Shown here: in pieces, positions 9,769 through 20,684 of the stretch
Layout: every line of letters begins with the position of its first letter
Numbering within the stretch: position 1 is the stretch's first letter
Source: Lunularia cruciata
Taxonomy: Eukaryota; Streptophyta; Marchantiopsida; Lunulariales; Lunulariaceae
Reading direction: 5' to 3'
Assembly (NCBI GenBank): GCA_948567375.1
Contig: OX419761.1
Location: forward strand, 43,438,243-43,502,242
DNA: 64,000 nt
Program-made: the position numbers and the translations under genes
The notes under the pieces: generated by a model
The model's database searches: none
The model's input: the letters and a program-made list of their open reading frames with translations, nothing else
What the model was told of the DNA's origin: nothing

Positions 9769-10752
9769 TTAGGTCAAACACTCCATGTTGGCATGACCTG
9801 ACTTGCCACACACAGTGGACCATACATTTGGTCTTCCAAATGAAGGGTGTTTTCTTTGGTCCTTCACCCAAATCATTTGGATCTTAAAATCAACAAACTC
9901 TTTGATAAGAGTCTCCAGTTTAGTGTATGTTTTATTTACATTTTTAGCTAGGAGTGGCAATACTTTCATTCCTCCTTGCTTGCTAATTCCTCTTGGCTTT
10001 TGATTCTGAAGAAGAACTCAAGGATGTGGAGGATTCTTTTGAAGAAGGGGAAGCTCTTTGTCTTGACTTCTTGCCTTTCTGCTCCCAATTGCTTTGGTTA
10101 CCAAAAGAATGAGAATGGGCTGCCTTGCATCCAATGACATGTTTGAGTACCTTGTCTAGGGAAGTGACATTCCTCTCCTTGGCAAAATAAAATTCTTTGG
10201 TGACAATCCACCAAGGAACCAGATGATTGCTTGGGCATTGAAGTAACTCACCACACCAGATTGCTTTGGCACTTGGTTCAATAAGGCCATGAACCGCTCA
10301 TAGTAGTCTCTCAACTTCTCCTTTTTTTCCTTGGTCCAAATCATTGAGTGCCATGAAGACACTCATATCATAATCAAATTCCCTAAAGTGTTCTAGGAAG
10401 TTGTTTCACAAATCTATCCACTCAGCAATTTGAACCCCTTATGGGTCACATGGATATACTAGCTCCTTGTGTTCTTTCATAGTAGACTTGGGAAAATTTG
10501 CAGCTGGTAAGTAAAGTCATGCTCCTTGTTGGTAAAGAAGATTACTTCAAATTCCTTGATGAACTCATCAGGATCTTCATCATGATCTGTCCCCTTGTAC
10601 TTCTGATATGCTTGTCTAGTGATAGGGAGAGAAAACATGTTGTAGGTTGGATGAGTTGACAAAGGTGGACCTGAACTGGCTTGGCCCAATGTACTGGTCG
10701 GTGATTGTGCATCAAGGTCAGCCCAAGGGTTCCAATTTACCAAATTTGACAA
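9769..10752 (-). pseudogene. gypsy-2 gag capsid region
   Basis: Three minus-strand pieces belong together. One, from 10752, has DEDPDEFIKEFEVIF; a second, from 10362, has KEKLRDYYERFMALLNQVP; a third, from 9969, has the Lys-rich VKDQRKHPSFGRPNVW and a CCHC knuckle. The D.P.EF...F and L..Y..RF...L.Q.P patterns are those of gypsy gag capsids. The same three pieces recur at 13443-14154 and 14300-14560 in the neighbouring copy. Confidence 0.75.
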
Positions 10753-10901
10753 GGGATCTTCTTTGACAGGTTCTTCTTTTGAGAGTATGTTGAATTGAAC
10801 TTGAGGTGGAGAAAAAGTGCCAATTTGATTAATTTTCTCATTAAGATCCCTTTAAACTAGTTGAGGAATTGGGTGTAAGATATATTGACACTCTTCTTTC
10901 A

Positions 10902-11180
10902 TCAGAACTTGTGTTGCCTTTCACAAATAATGCTTTTTAAATAACCGGCTCCCTTGGTAGTTTTGGAGGAAGTTGGTGTATTGGGTCGCAACAAATATGT
11001 TTGTCCGCTTGCATCTTTCTTCTTCTTGGGATTTGGGCATGCAAAATAGCCTCGCCACCTGATTTTGTGTTTCTTTCTTTTGAGGTCTTTCAAGGCTTCT
11101 TGAATGTTGTAGATCCAATTCCTCTTTCTCAATTCTTCACTAGTGAATTTGTGCTTCTTGCATTCCTCTTCACATTGCAA
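10902..11180 (-). pseudogene. Small charged ORF between gypsy-2 primer site and gag
   Basis: A 92-codon minus-strand frame is rich in Lys and Glu (CEEECKKHKF, KRKKHKIRWRGYF). The DNA is conserved in the second copy (about 14690-15000) but with a broken frame there. It may be the N-terminal extension of gag or leader sequence. No known domain was recognised. Confidence 0.4.
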
Positions 11181-11289
11181 AATTTTCTTCTGAGCACCTT
11201 CTTCCTGTTATTCTTTTGATGCAGGCATTCATATTTGTTGAGCACACAATTTAAGATTTGACTTTGTATTCTTCCACTCTTGAGATTTA

Positions 11290-11309
11290 TATTCCTAGTA
11301 GGAATGCCA
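11290..11309 (-). other. Primer-binding site of gypsy-2 (mutated)
   Basis: The minus strand reads TGGCATTCCTACTAGGAATA next to the LTR edge. It is a mutated version of the better site at 15092-15111. Confidence 0.5.
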
Positions 11310-11316
11310 AAAATCA

Positions 11317-11800
11317 TGTGACAACCTAGCAAGTATCATTTTTGTGGTAATTAGTAAATAATAGTTTGTCTCCAAAAAATATAAGTAAAAATTGGTCAAA
11401 TATAATTTTTAGTCTCTCTGATAGAAACCACACCCAGAAGAGAGTAACAAGCATTGAATTTGCAATCTCATCACAGCAAAAAAACACCTATAATCACAAT
11501 TTATCCAGTTTTTTCCAAACACATCTTGATTGTGATGATCCAGTTCTTCCCAAAGTACGCTACTTCATCTTGGAGTTGCATTCCACCCCTCCATTGAAGG
11601 CACAACTTACTCAATCAAAATTTCTTTGCATCAATCTAGTGTTGCACTCACAACTATGGAGTTCTACCAACACTACAATTCTTCTCAGATTTGTCAAGGC
11701 ATTGCTTCAATTGTTATCCACTCAGGATCAAACACACAAATTGGAATCAAAGCTGCAAAATCCAGTATTTACCACACTCAGACTTGCACTTCAAATTAGC
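11317..11800 (-). mobile_element. LTR of the gypsy-2 / coiled-coil family, internally deleted
   Basis: Starts TGTGACAACCTAGCAAGTATC and follows the other LTRs (15119, 19934, 56144) until about 11793. It then jumps over roughly 240 bases, including the TATA-like region, into coiled-coil ORF sequence. It therefore lacks its promoter box. Confidence 0.75.
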
Positions 11801-11809
11801 TTTTAATTC

Positions 11810-12630
11810 TGATGTACCTTCAATTGCTTCCCCTACTTTGGGTTCATCTACTGCTGCTATCTCTTCTTCTATTTCTATCTTATCTTCAGTCTAAACAAAA
11901 ATTGAAATCATAGCTACATTATTTACATTCTCCTTTTCTATTCCAGCTTCTTTAGTGACTTCAAGTAACTCACCCTAAGACACTTCCACTCTTACTTCTC
12001 TTCTTTGCATCTAGCATTTACTTTCACCTCACTATGAAGTTCATCTAGCTCCAATCTAATAAGATCTAATCTAAGACAAACATTGTCTCTTACTTCAATA
12101 ATTTTTCTATCTACTCTCTCTCTCAATCAAATTAACAATTTATTCATATCTATGTCCTTTGCCTTCCACTTCCTCATCTCCTGCATCAATAACTTCAACT
12201 AGTGCAGTCTTGCTTCCTCCAACTTTACTTTGGGTTTAGTACTCAGCATCACCTTCAACTCCACAACTACTACTCCGATTGAATCTGCCTCACTCCTCAA
12301 ACTATCTTATCTTGACTCCTCTATGCTTCTAACTCATTCTGGTACATCTTCAACTCCTCAAATTCCATCTTCAATGCTTCCTTCTCTTCCACATATTGGA
12401 CCAATTGACTCTCAACACTTCTGATCAACACTTGCAACCTCTCCTCTTCATGATGTCTATTTTTCAACTCCAATTGCCAAGCTCGATCCTTCCTCTGCAT
12501 TCTTTCTCATGCTCTCAAGTTCTTGTTCCAATACTACTTCCATCACCTTTGAATGTAGCACCTCCAAATGTGCATCATTCTTCCTTAAGATTCAATTTGG
12601 CTTCAACAATTAATTTCTTCTTTAAAACTT
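11810..12630 (-). pseudogene. Retroelement coiled-coil ORF, copy 1 (short)
   Basis: The minus strand is homologous to the coiled-coil ORFs at 15886-17330, 20685-22920 and 56863-59160, for example in the LHELKLL-to-AMLSTKA block around 12190-12260. This copy has lost the N-terminal globular part. Frames are broken. The function is unknown; heptad-like runs of Leu, Glu and Lys suggest self-association. Confidence 0.6.
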
Positions 12631-12639
12631 GTCAAAAAC

Positions 12640-15060
12640 AAAAATGTGGGTACCACACCAAATCTGCCACAATATCATATTGTGGTACTTCTTTGAGTTT
12701 CACTTTCTTCGACTTTGTCTTTGAATTCAAAGGGTCTCCCCAATCCAACCTTACTTTGGGCGCTTCAGAATGGTGACCAGAGTATTGGTGGTCTAAACCC
12801 AAGGTTCTTTAGGTTAACCTACCTTGGCTTGAATCAGATCCTGCACTGGATGTAAGCTGCAAGAACTGGGGGCTTCATATTCAGTTCCTCCTCCAACCTC
12901 ATCTCCTAAGTTCTTTGCACCACCTCTTGAATTCTCTTCTATAAAGCCTTAGCTTTTCTTCTTTGCCTTTTTAGAAGACAAAGAAGTAATGCTTACTTGT
13001 TTGGGATCATGCTTCTTCTTTCCTGAGCATGTTTCAACTTGCAAACCTTCAAGATCAAGCCATTCCCCTTCAGGAGCTGAACTTCCTTCTTGAGGCCCTT
13101 CTTCCTAAAGAGTTATGCAATTTATAATGGCATCTCTTTTTGACTATAGCGCAACTTGCTCAGCCAAAGTCTATACATACTTTAATGAAGCCTTTGGTTG
13201 GGTAGCTGAGGACACTAGTTGCCAACATGCCCCAAACCTTAACAGTTTCCATAGAGGGAAAAATGCCTGATTTGATGCTTTGACTCAAGACAATTTGGGG
13301 ACAAATGGCCGATAAAGCCACAATTGTAACCCGATGCAACATTTTGAGGCTAATTCTAACTGCCCATTGGTTTTCTTCATTGGGGAGCACTCTTTTTATA
13401 TTCCCTTAGTCCATACCTTTGACCTTGATACAATGAGCTTGCCTAAAGGTGTACCTCTTGTGTTTGGTACACTACACCTTCTTCCTCATTTTGGTCCCAA
13501 CTTGGAACCCAATCAATTTGCTGCATTGGAAATGCACTTTTGCTTAAGCACTCTGTGTTGGCATGGCCAAACTTACCACATGCAATACACCATACATTTG
13601 TTCTTCCAAATGATGGGGGTTTTCTTCTATCCTTATCCCCAATCATTTGGATTTTGAAATCTGCAAACTCTTTAATTAGAGTCTCTAGTTTAGTCTCAAT
13701 TTTTACAATTTTTGCTGGAGGGGTCAATCTTTATTTCCTCCTTGCCTTTGGGGTTCTTCTTGGCTTTACATCTTCTTGGGATTCCAAAGAAGAACTGTAC
13801 AACATAGAGGATTCTTTTGAAGGAGAGGTATTACAAAAAGCTCTTTGTTTGGGCTTCTTGCCTTTCTTTGCCCGATTTCTTTTGTTACCAAACAAATCAG
13901 AGTAGGCCACCTTGTATAGAGTGGCACGTTTGAGTACCTTAACCAAGGAAGTTACTTTCCTCTCCTTGGCAAAAATATGAAACTATTGTGACAATCCACC
14001 AAGAAACTAGGTAATGGCTTGGGCATTGGAGTAACCCACCACACCATATTGCTATTGGCACTTGGTTTAAAAAAGACATGAATTGCCCAAAGTATTCTCT
14101 CAACTTCTCATTTTTGCCTTGTTCCAAACCATTGAGTGCTGCAAAGACACTCATCTCATAATCAACCTCCTAGGATCATTGCAGAAAGTTGTCTTGCAAG
14201 TTTCTCCAATTGGCTAGTTTGAACCCCTTTTGAGTTACATGGATTTACTAGCTCCTTGCTTTCTTCTAGAGCAGACTTGGGAAAATGTGTAGCCTATTTT
14301 TGGAGTTATTTTCCTTGATGGCAAGGGAAATAACTTTCAAACTCCTTGACAAATTCATCATGTTCTTCATCACATTCCATCCCCTTGTACTTATAATATG
14401 CATGTTTGGTAATGAGTTACAAAGTCATGTTGTAAGTTTGATGAATAGGTTGTGGTGGTGCCAAACTTGTGTAGCCCAAGGTATTGGTTGGTTACTTTAT
14501 GTCAATGTCAACCTGAGGGTTCCAAGGTCCAAATTTGACAATGGGTCGTCTTAGACAAGTTCTTTTTTTGAGAGTATGTTAACTTCAACTCGAGGTGGAG
14601 GAAGAGATTCAATATCATTGTACCACTCTTTAGGATCCCTTTGAACTAGTCCAAAATTTTTGTGTAAGATGTATTGACACTCTTCTTTTATCAAAACTCA
14701 TGTTATCTTCTCAAGAATAAATTTTTGTAAATAACATACTCCATTGATAGCCCTGGAGTAAGTTGGTGTGTTGTGTCACAAAAAATATGTCTACCTGCTT
14801 GAATCTTTTTGTTTCTTGGAATGAGGGGATATAAAGTAGCCTTACTGTCCAATTTTGCATTTCTTTTGTTTGATTTCCTTCAAGACTTCATGAAATTTGT
14901 GAAGAAGTTGTAGATCGAATGCCTCCTTAGATTCTTTACAAGTCAATTGGATCTTCTAGTGTTCTTCTACTTCACGATACAAAGTTTGTCTACAAGCCCT
15001 CGCTTCTTGTTGTTCTCTCAATGCAGACATTCATATTGATTGGAAGATCAACCTAAGATT
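12640..15060 (-). pseudogene. gag of the non-autonomous element, second copy
   Basis: Parallel to gypsy-2 gag. It contains the Lys-rich linker (about 12640-12800) and an intact CCHC knuckle CIACGKFGHANTEC preceded by FGRTNVW (13727 to 13443). It also contains the capsid pieces with KNEKLREYFGQFMSFLNQVP (14154 to 13939). Nucleotide similarity to 8818-11180 runs almost end to end. Multiple stops and frameshifts are present. Confidence 0.75.
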
Positions 15061-15091
15061 TGGCTTTGTATTCTTCCACTCCTTAGATTCG

Positions 15092-15111
15092 TATCCCCAG
15101 TAGTGGTGCCA
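15092..15111 (-). other. Primer-binding site of the non-autonomous element
   Basis: The minus strand reads TGGCACCACTACTGGGGATA, seven bases from the LTR edge. It resembles the TGGCGCCGTTGCCGGGGA-type site of Tat/Athila gypsy elements with several changes. The tRNA identity is inferred. Confidence 0.6.
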
Positions 15112-15118
15112 AACATCA

Positions 15119-15885
15119 TGTGGCAAACCAGCAAGTATCACTTTTGTGATAATCAATAAGTAATAGTTTGTTCCCACATAGATATGAGTCAAATATTGTC
15201 AAATAAGAAGTAAAATAATAACCAAACAGTTCCTCTTGATTGCATCTTTAGTCTGTTGCATAGAAATCCCACCCAAAAGAGAGTAACAAGTGCTCAACTT
15301 GCAATCTTGTCAAAATCACCACACCCATAATCACAATTCATCAATTCTTTCAAAATCAATCTTGATTGTGATGATTCAGTTCTGTCAAAGAAGGCTACTT
15401 CACCATGAAATGACTTTGCCTTGAAATTGTGTTCCACTTTCCATTGAAGGCACAACTTCCTCAATCAAAATTGTTTCGCATCAATCCAACACTAGAACCA
15501 TAAATATAAAAAACTACCAACACTACAATTCCTCACATATTTTTCAAGGCATTGCTTCAATCGCTATCCAATCAAGATCAAACACAAAAAAGGAAACTGA
15601 AGTTGTAGAATCCAACATCTAATATTCTCAAACTTGCACTCTGAACTTCTTTAAACACTCACAAACACACACACATGATTGATACTCAAAATTAAGCTGA
15701 AATGACAAGCAATGAGTTACATCACTTTGCTTTACTCAACTTCAGAAATATGAATAATGAACTAAACAAGAACACACCACAAATGCTTCCTTTAAGTAGG
15801 CAAAGCATTGCAACAAGTGTCTTACTATATACCATTTCAAGTGCTACTTTAGCAGCTTGCAGATCCAAAATGATCCAAAATGACA
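15119..15885 (-). mobile_element. LTR of the gypsy / coiled-coil family (complete, 767 bp)
   Basis: Starts TGTGGCAAACCAGCAAGTATC and ends CCAAAATGACA, giving TG...CA ends. It aligns along its length with 19934-20684 and 56144-56862. A minus-strand TATTTAAAG-like box conserved in the other two copies is CTACTTAAAGG here (about 15789-15799). It is both the 5' LTR of the element on its left and the 3' LTR for the coiled-coil ORF on its right. Confidence 0.8.
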
Positions 15886-17330
15886 ACCCTTTGATGTCAA
15901 CCTCAACTTTGGCTTCTACACCCAAATAATCTTCAATCGCTACCTCTACATTGGGTTCAACTACAACTTCTTCTATCTCTATCCTATCTTTGGTCTAAAC
16001 TAAAATTGAAGTCATTACTATACTATCTACCTTCTCCTTCTCTCCTCTAACTTCTTTAGACGCCTAATAAAACTCACCTAAAGACACTTTTACTCCTAAT
16101 TTGTTTACATTCCATTGGGTTCCTACTTTCACATTACTCCAAAGCTCATCTAATTCAGACCTCACAAGATCTAACCTAAGACAAACATTATCTCCTATCT
16201 CTAACACCTTCCTATCTACTCTCTATCTTAAGTGAATCAACAACTTGTTCATATCTGTCTTTTGCTTTCCACTTCCTCATCTCCTACACTAACAACTTCA
16301 ACTCGTGCAATCTTGCTTTTTCCATCTTCACTTCAGCTTTAGTACTTAACATCACATTCACTCTTATGATGACTTCTCCGACTGAGTCTGACATACTCCC
16401 CGGAACTATCTTCTCTTGACTCCTCTCTACTTCTAGCTCATTCCAATACATCTTCAACTTGTTCTCAAATTTGACTTTCAATGCTTCTTTCTCATGCACA
16501 TATTGGACAAGTTGAGTCTCCACACTTCTGATCAGTCCTTGGAACCTCTCCTCCTCTCAATTTCTATCATTCAACTCACCATGCAAGGCTTGATCCTTCT
16601 CCTTTACAACCTTTATGAGGCTCTCCAACTCTTGCTCCATCATAACTGCCAGTGCCTTTGAATGTATAGCCTCCAATTGTGCATCAGCAAATTCCTCCCT
16701 CATCTTCTTGAATGTTGCCTTCTAATCCTTCAATTCTTTAGCTTGTCATTCAAGTTCATTGTCACGCTTCACAAAATTCTCCTACAAATTATCAAAGCAC
16801 TTCCTCCAAAGGACACCATCAACTTGAAGTTCTTTGACTTCTTCCTCTCCTTGGATTAACTTCATCCTTAACTCCAAGACTTTTTGATTCAAGAATTCAC
16901 TACGTCTAGCTCATCCTTCACTTTAGGATGATCTTTCTTCAGATCCTCCTTCTTCTTGTGTAAGTACAACAATAAATGATAGACAATGTTTGTTTGATAG
17001 GCTACTCCCTTGAACTCTTCATCATCTTTTCTTTTGCTTTGGTTGGCACTTCTTTGGCTGGTGCCTTAGCCCAAAGTCTTGATCTTCTCACCTTCAACAT
17101 CATCTCTTCCAAGCTTTCTTCTTTCTCCTTGGCTTAAATTGGTCCTATATCTATGGCCTGTAAACTCCTCTTGGAAACAGCAAGGCTGGCTCTTCTTATC
17201 TTTCCTCAAGAATGTCTACCTCAGCCAACTCCACATACTGGTTCCTTCTTTTGTGCATGCAATCTGCGCATAGAACTCCTGATTGTCTTCTTCAGCCCCT
17301 TCTTCCATTGATTGCTTGACTTGTATGGAT
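15886..17330 (-). pseudogene. Retroelement coiled-coil ORF, copy 2
   Basis: The segment from 16523 to 16284 encodes KEALKVKFENKLKMYWNELE and ends KARLHELKLLV, nearly the same as the piece at 57529-57314. Upstream (16990-17310) a frame with KKKEDLKKDHPKVKDEL matches the other copies. The protein was a long Lys/Glu/Leu coiled coil. Many stops occur. This copy lacks the N-terminal block seen in copies 3 and 4 and joins a gag tail at about 17335. Confidence 0.7.
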
Positions 17331-17334
17331 ACAA

Positions 17335-17550
17335 GATCTGCAATAATATTTTATTAGCGTACTCCTCCGAGTTTCACCTTCTTAGACTTTGTCAAGTTTG
17401 AGTTCTCACCCCAATCTGACTTTACTTTGGATCTCTTCAATATGGTGACCGGAGCACCAGTGGTCTGAACCCAAGGTACTTCTAGCTCTAGGAGCCATTC
17501 AAATGCAAGAGAACCTTGCCAAGGAAGTGTCGTTACCTTTGCAGTTACCC
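17335..17550 (-). pseudogene. gag tail joined to coiled-coil ORF copy 2
   Basis: Homologous to 8818-9000 and 12640-12800 (Lys-rich linker, SKKVKLGG). It confirms the gag-to-coiled-coil order seen in the 11-16 kb element. Similarity ends near 17545 at the start of a plus-strand ORF region. Confidence 0.6.
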
Positions 17551-17573
17551 ATATTTAAGAAAAGTTACAAGAG

Positions 17574-19920
17574 ATGGTAAAATGGGGTTGGGGACAGCTT
17601 GCGAGTCCCCATACAGCAGCCTTAGTACTTGGCAAATTCACTAATAGAGAACAGGTGAACCTGCTGAAACCAAGGATGACCCCTATCATTATGGTGTGGG
17701 AAGAGGAATGGCAAGAACTTGGAAATATCATACAAGAAGAGACTTCCTTTAGGAAGAGGAAGAAAGTGGTCAGCCGTAAGAAGGGTGGGGCAATGTCTCC
17801 AGTCAAGAAGAAAAAGAAACTAAAGGTGAGAATTTGGTCTTCTCTGAATAATGAAGAGGAAGCTAAGGTCCCCTTACCAAGAAAAAGAACAGTGCCTTTG
17901 AAGGGGCCTAGAATGCTTCCAAAAAGCCCAAAGTCTTGAATCACCCCTTCCAAGAGAAGGATTGCTTGACAATGGGAGGTAGAAGTCATCAATATGAAGG
18001 ATGACTCTCTTATAACCCCAAAGGGCATCACAAGACCCCTTAGAGATCTGTTCCAAAACTGTGGTGAAGTGAGCACCTCACTCATGCCTTGGGCCTTGAC
18101 TATTTCCAAGGCCCGCATGAAGAATGACCTGTGGGATCCCATCCTATGCCAATTACACAAAGGTTGCAAGAGGAGGAACCCATAGAACAAGACACATTGG
18201 GGTCCTCAGCCTAGATCATTGATAACCTGATGGAGAGTCTTGTAAGTGGTGAGCATTTTAAGGAGTGGATCGAATGCCCAAACCAAACAAGAAGCTAGGT
18301 TTAGTCTCCATGCTAACAGATTTGAAGTGCCGGCTAATGGCTTGAGAGAGGATTGCAGAGTTACGTGATAGGAACAATTTCTACAAGAAAGTTTTTGCAA
18401 GTTCCAAGAAGCCAAACTCACATGAATCTAGAGGTAGAAAACTGGAAGATGGAAGCTACCAAGTGGACATTCACATTGGTAGAGCTAGAAATCCAACTCC
18501 AATGTTTGTGGAGTGAGAAGGCCATGGTGCATGACCAGCCGGCATGTGCTCAATTGGAGAACAAGAAGAATGAAGGGAAAATCCAACTGATACACGACCA
18601 AGGAAACCATGCCAAAGAAGAATTCAAGTTGACACAAAGAGAAACTGTAGATTATCATTAGTTCTTGAAAAGTTCTGGAAGGAGATCAATGAGCTAAAAT
18701 TCTTCTAGGTGGAACTCTTAATCCTCAAGGCAAACAAGAGTAATTGGGAGCAGGCTTTGCAAAGTTGTCAAGTTCCTGCCCTAAAACTTACCATAAATGA
18801 GTTGAGCAAAGAAATAGCCCATGGAAAAAAGTTCTCCACTACTATAAGGAGGATATATGTGAAGAGCAAGCCAAAATATAGGCTCACCTGACTTCCCATA
18901 ATGAACTTATTGTTCAAATCTAAAAGTTAAAACAACAAGTGAGCCAATTGCATTGGTTTGTTGCCCATAACAAGATGGAAATACCCCCAATGGATGAAGA
19001 TTCTAAAGCAAAAGAGGAGGACAAGATTGAGGATGCCAAACCCAAAGGGCCTACCTCAAGTGGACTTTGATGATGAGTCCAGGTCATTGGGCAATGGGAG
19101 TTCTGCAGGAGGTGGATCACCCGCTTCTAGCTCATGTCAAGTTACTTCCTCTTTTGAGCAAGGAAGCCTCTCTCAATCTTCTCCAAAGAAAAAGATAAGA
19201 AGTAGCTCTCCTAAGAATCAAAATATGGAAATTAGTCTTGTACACAAGAAGGCTACATAGTTTCCCCATAAAGAGACAACATCCTTGTGGAGGAAGGAAT
19301 TGCGGAAATATTAGACATATTAGTCAAAGAAAAGCTTATGATTAATGAGTACCAAAATATGAGTAGTAAAATGGATGCCACCAATATCATGGACACACTT
19401 AGTATGGTTGGAGGAGAGATTAATCGACACCACATAGAGGATTCCACCATGTTGGATTTGTTGGGGGAATGAATGAGCCAACTAAGCCCTTATGAGGCTC
19501 GTTGAGAGTCCAACAACACTATGGGACCTATTGCAAGATCCAAAAGAAGAGATGTCACTGCTAAGCCGCATCTCCTTACACTTGAAGATGAGGAGGAGCT
19601 ACCTTGTGAAGACCTTTGGAATCTCAAGACAGTTGGACCTTCAAAACCTAGCTCACCTTTCAAAAACTAGCTTGCTCTTGGAAGCCACAAAACTGGTGAA
19701 ACAATTGGTAAAAAGCACCATTTCTTGAGAGGAATAGTTTTTATACTTCATGACTATCTCCCGGGCTCCAAGACCTAGTGATCCCATGGAGAAAGTGGTT
19801 ATCACCTCACACATGCTAAATATCAAGAGGTTAGAGAGTTTTGCAAGGCACATAAGAGCACTGGCACCGGAAGTGTCATGGACCATGCTAAATAGATTCC
19901 AGTGATCCCCATGACTTTTA
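17574..19920 (+). pseudogene. Decayed plus-strand charged/coiled-coil ORF of unknown function
   Basis: Successive plus-strand frames (17574-17939, 17994-18185, 18353-18661, 18709-18891, 18958-19260, 19287-19472, 19492-19728) look like pieces of one protein. It has a basic N-terminal part (RKRKKVVSRKK, VKKKKKLKVR), Glu/Lys/Leu coiled-coil pieces (LELEIQLQCLWSEKA, EFKLTQRE) and a Ser-rich segment (SSAGGGSPASSS). The frame changes several times. The region lies between the gag tail and an LTR and is probably retroelement-borne. No known domain was recognised. Confidence 0.45.
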
Positions 19921-19933
19921 GGAGTGGCTATTA

Positions 19934-20684
19934 TGACAACCCAGCAAATATCACTTTTTCAGTAATTAGTAAGTAACAATTTGTTCCCATAGAGATACAA
20001 GTCAGAAATAGTCAAGTACAAAGTAAAACATCACAAATCAGTTCTTCTTGGTTATGTCTTGAACCTCTTGGGTAGAAACCACACCCATAAGAGAGTAACA
20101 AACATTGAATCACAGTCTTGCCATAAATAAAAAAACACCCATAATCACAATTCATCAAATCTTTCTTAGTCAATCTTGATCGTGATGATTCAGTTTTTCC
20201 TAAAGAAGGCTTCTTCACCATGAAATGACTTTGCCTCAAAATTGAACTTCACCCCTCCACTAAAGACACAATTTCCTCAATTGAAATTCCTTTGCATCAA
20301 TCTAGTATGGTGATCACAAATGTAGAATACTACCAACACTACAATTCCTCACACATTCATCAAGGTATTGCCTCAAATTGCACTCCACTTAGGACCATAC
20401 ACATACAATGAACACCAACATTGTGGAATCCAACATCCACCACTCATTGACTTGCAATTCAAAGTTCTACAAACACTTACAAAGACACACATAGGATTGC
20501 TCAAAATTAAGCTAAAATGACGAGCATTGAATTATGACACTTTGATTTACTCAACTTAAAAAATGTGAATTCTAAATAACAAAACACTAAAAATGCCTCC
20601 TTTAAATAGGCATAGCACTTGAAATTTATCTAACAACATACCATTCTAACCACAACTTTACCAGCCTACATATCCAAAATGACA
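19934..20684 (-). mobile_element. LTR of the gypsy / coiled-coil family (751 bp)
   Basis: Starts TGACAACCCAGCAAATATC and ends CCAAAATGACA. It is homologous along its length to 15119-15885 and 56144-56862. A minus-strand CTATTTAAAGGAG box (about 20597-20609) is a plausible TATA box for leftward transcription. No primer site or gag follows on its left, so it is the 3' LTR of the element to its right. Confidence 0.8.

Larger units (their letters stand above)
7632..11317 (-). mobile_element. Ty3/gypsy element (gypsy-2): leader, gag, protease, RT start
   Basis: Reading leftward from the LTR at 11317, there is a primer site, an upstream ORF, gag with zinc knuckles, an aspartic protease region and the start of reverse transcriptase. 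It stops abruptly near 7632. The primer site and gag are shared with the copy at 12.6-15.1 kb. The primer-site type, resembling the tRNA-Asp-like site of Tat/Athila elements, suggests that broad lineage. All frames are broken. Confidence 0.75.
11317..15885 (-). mobile_element. Non-autonomous gypsy element: LTR-gag-coiled-coil ORF-LTR
   Basis: Homologous LTRs bound a 4.6-kb unit. On the minus strand the order is LTR (15885-15119), primer site, leader, gag with zinc knuckle (15060-12640), the Lys-rich linker, a coiled-coil ORF (12630-11810) and the second LTR (about 11800-11317). Protease, RT, RNase H and integrase are missing; the coiled-coil ORF lies where pol would be. Each LTR also seems to serve the next element on either side, giving a head-to-tail array with shared LTRs. 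Confidence 0.65.

Noticed and set aside
17555-18190. Minus-strand 211-codon open frame
   Set aside because: It is the shadow of the Lys/Glu-rich plus-strand ORF pieces. Its Phe/Leu/Ser-rich composition is what the complement of AAG/GAA-rich coding sequence gives, and no motif is present.
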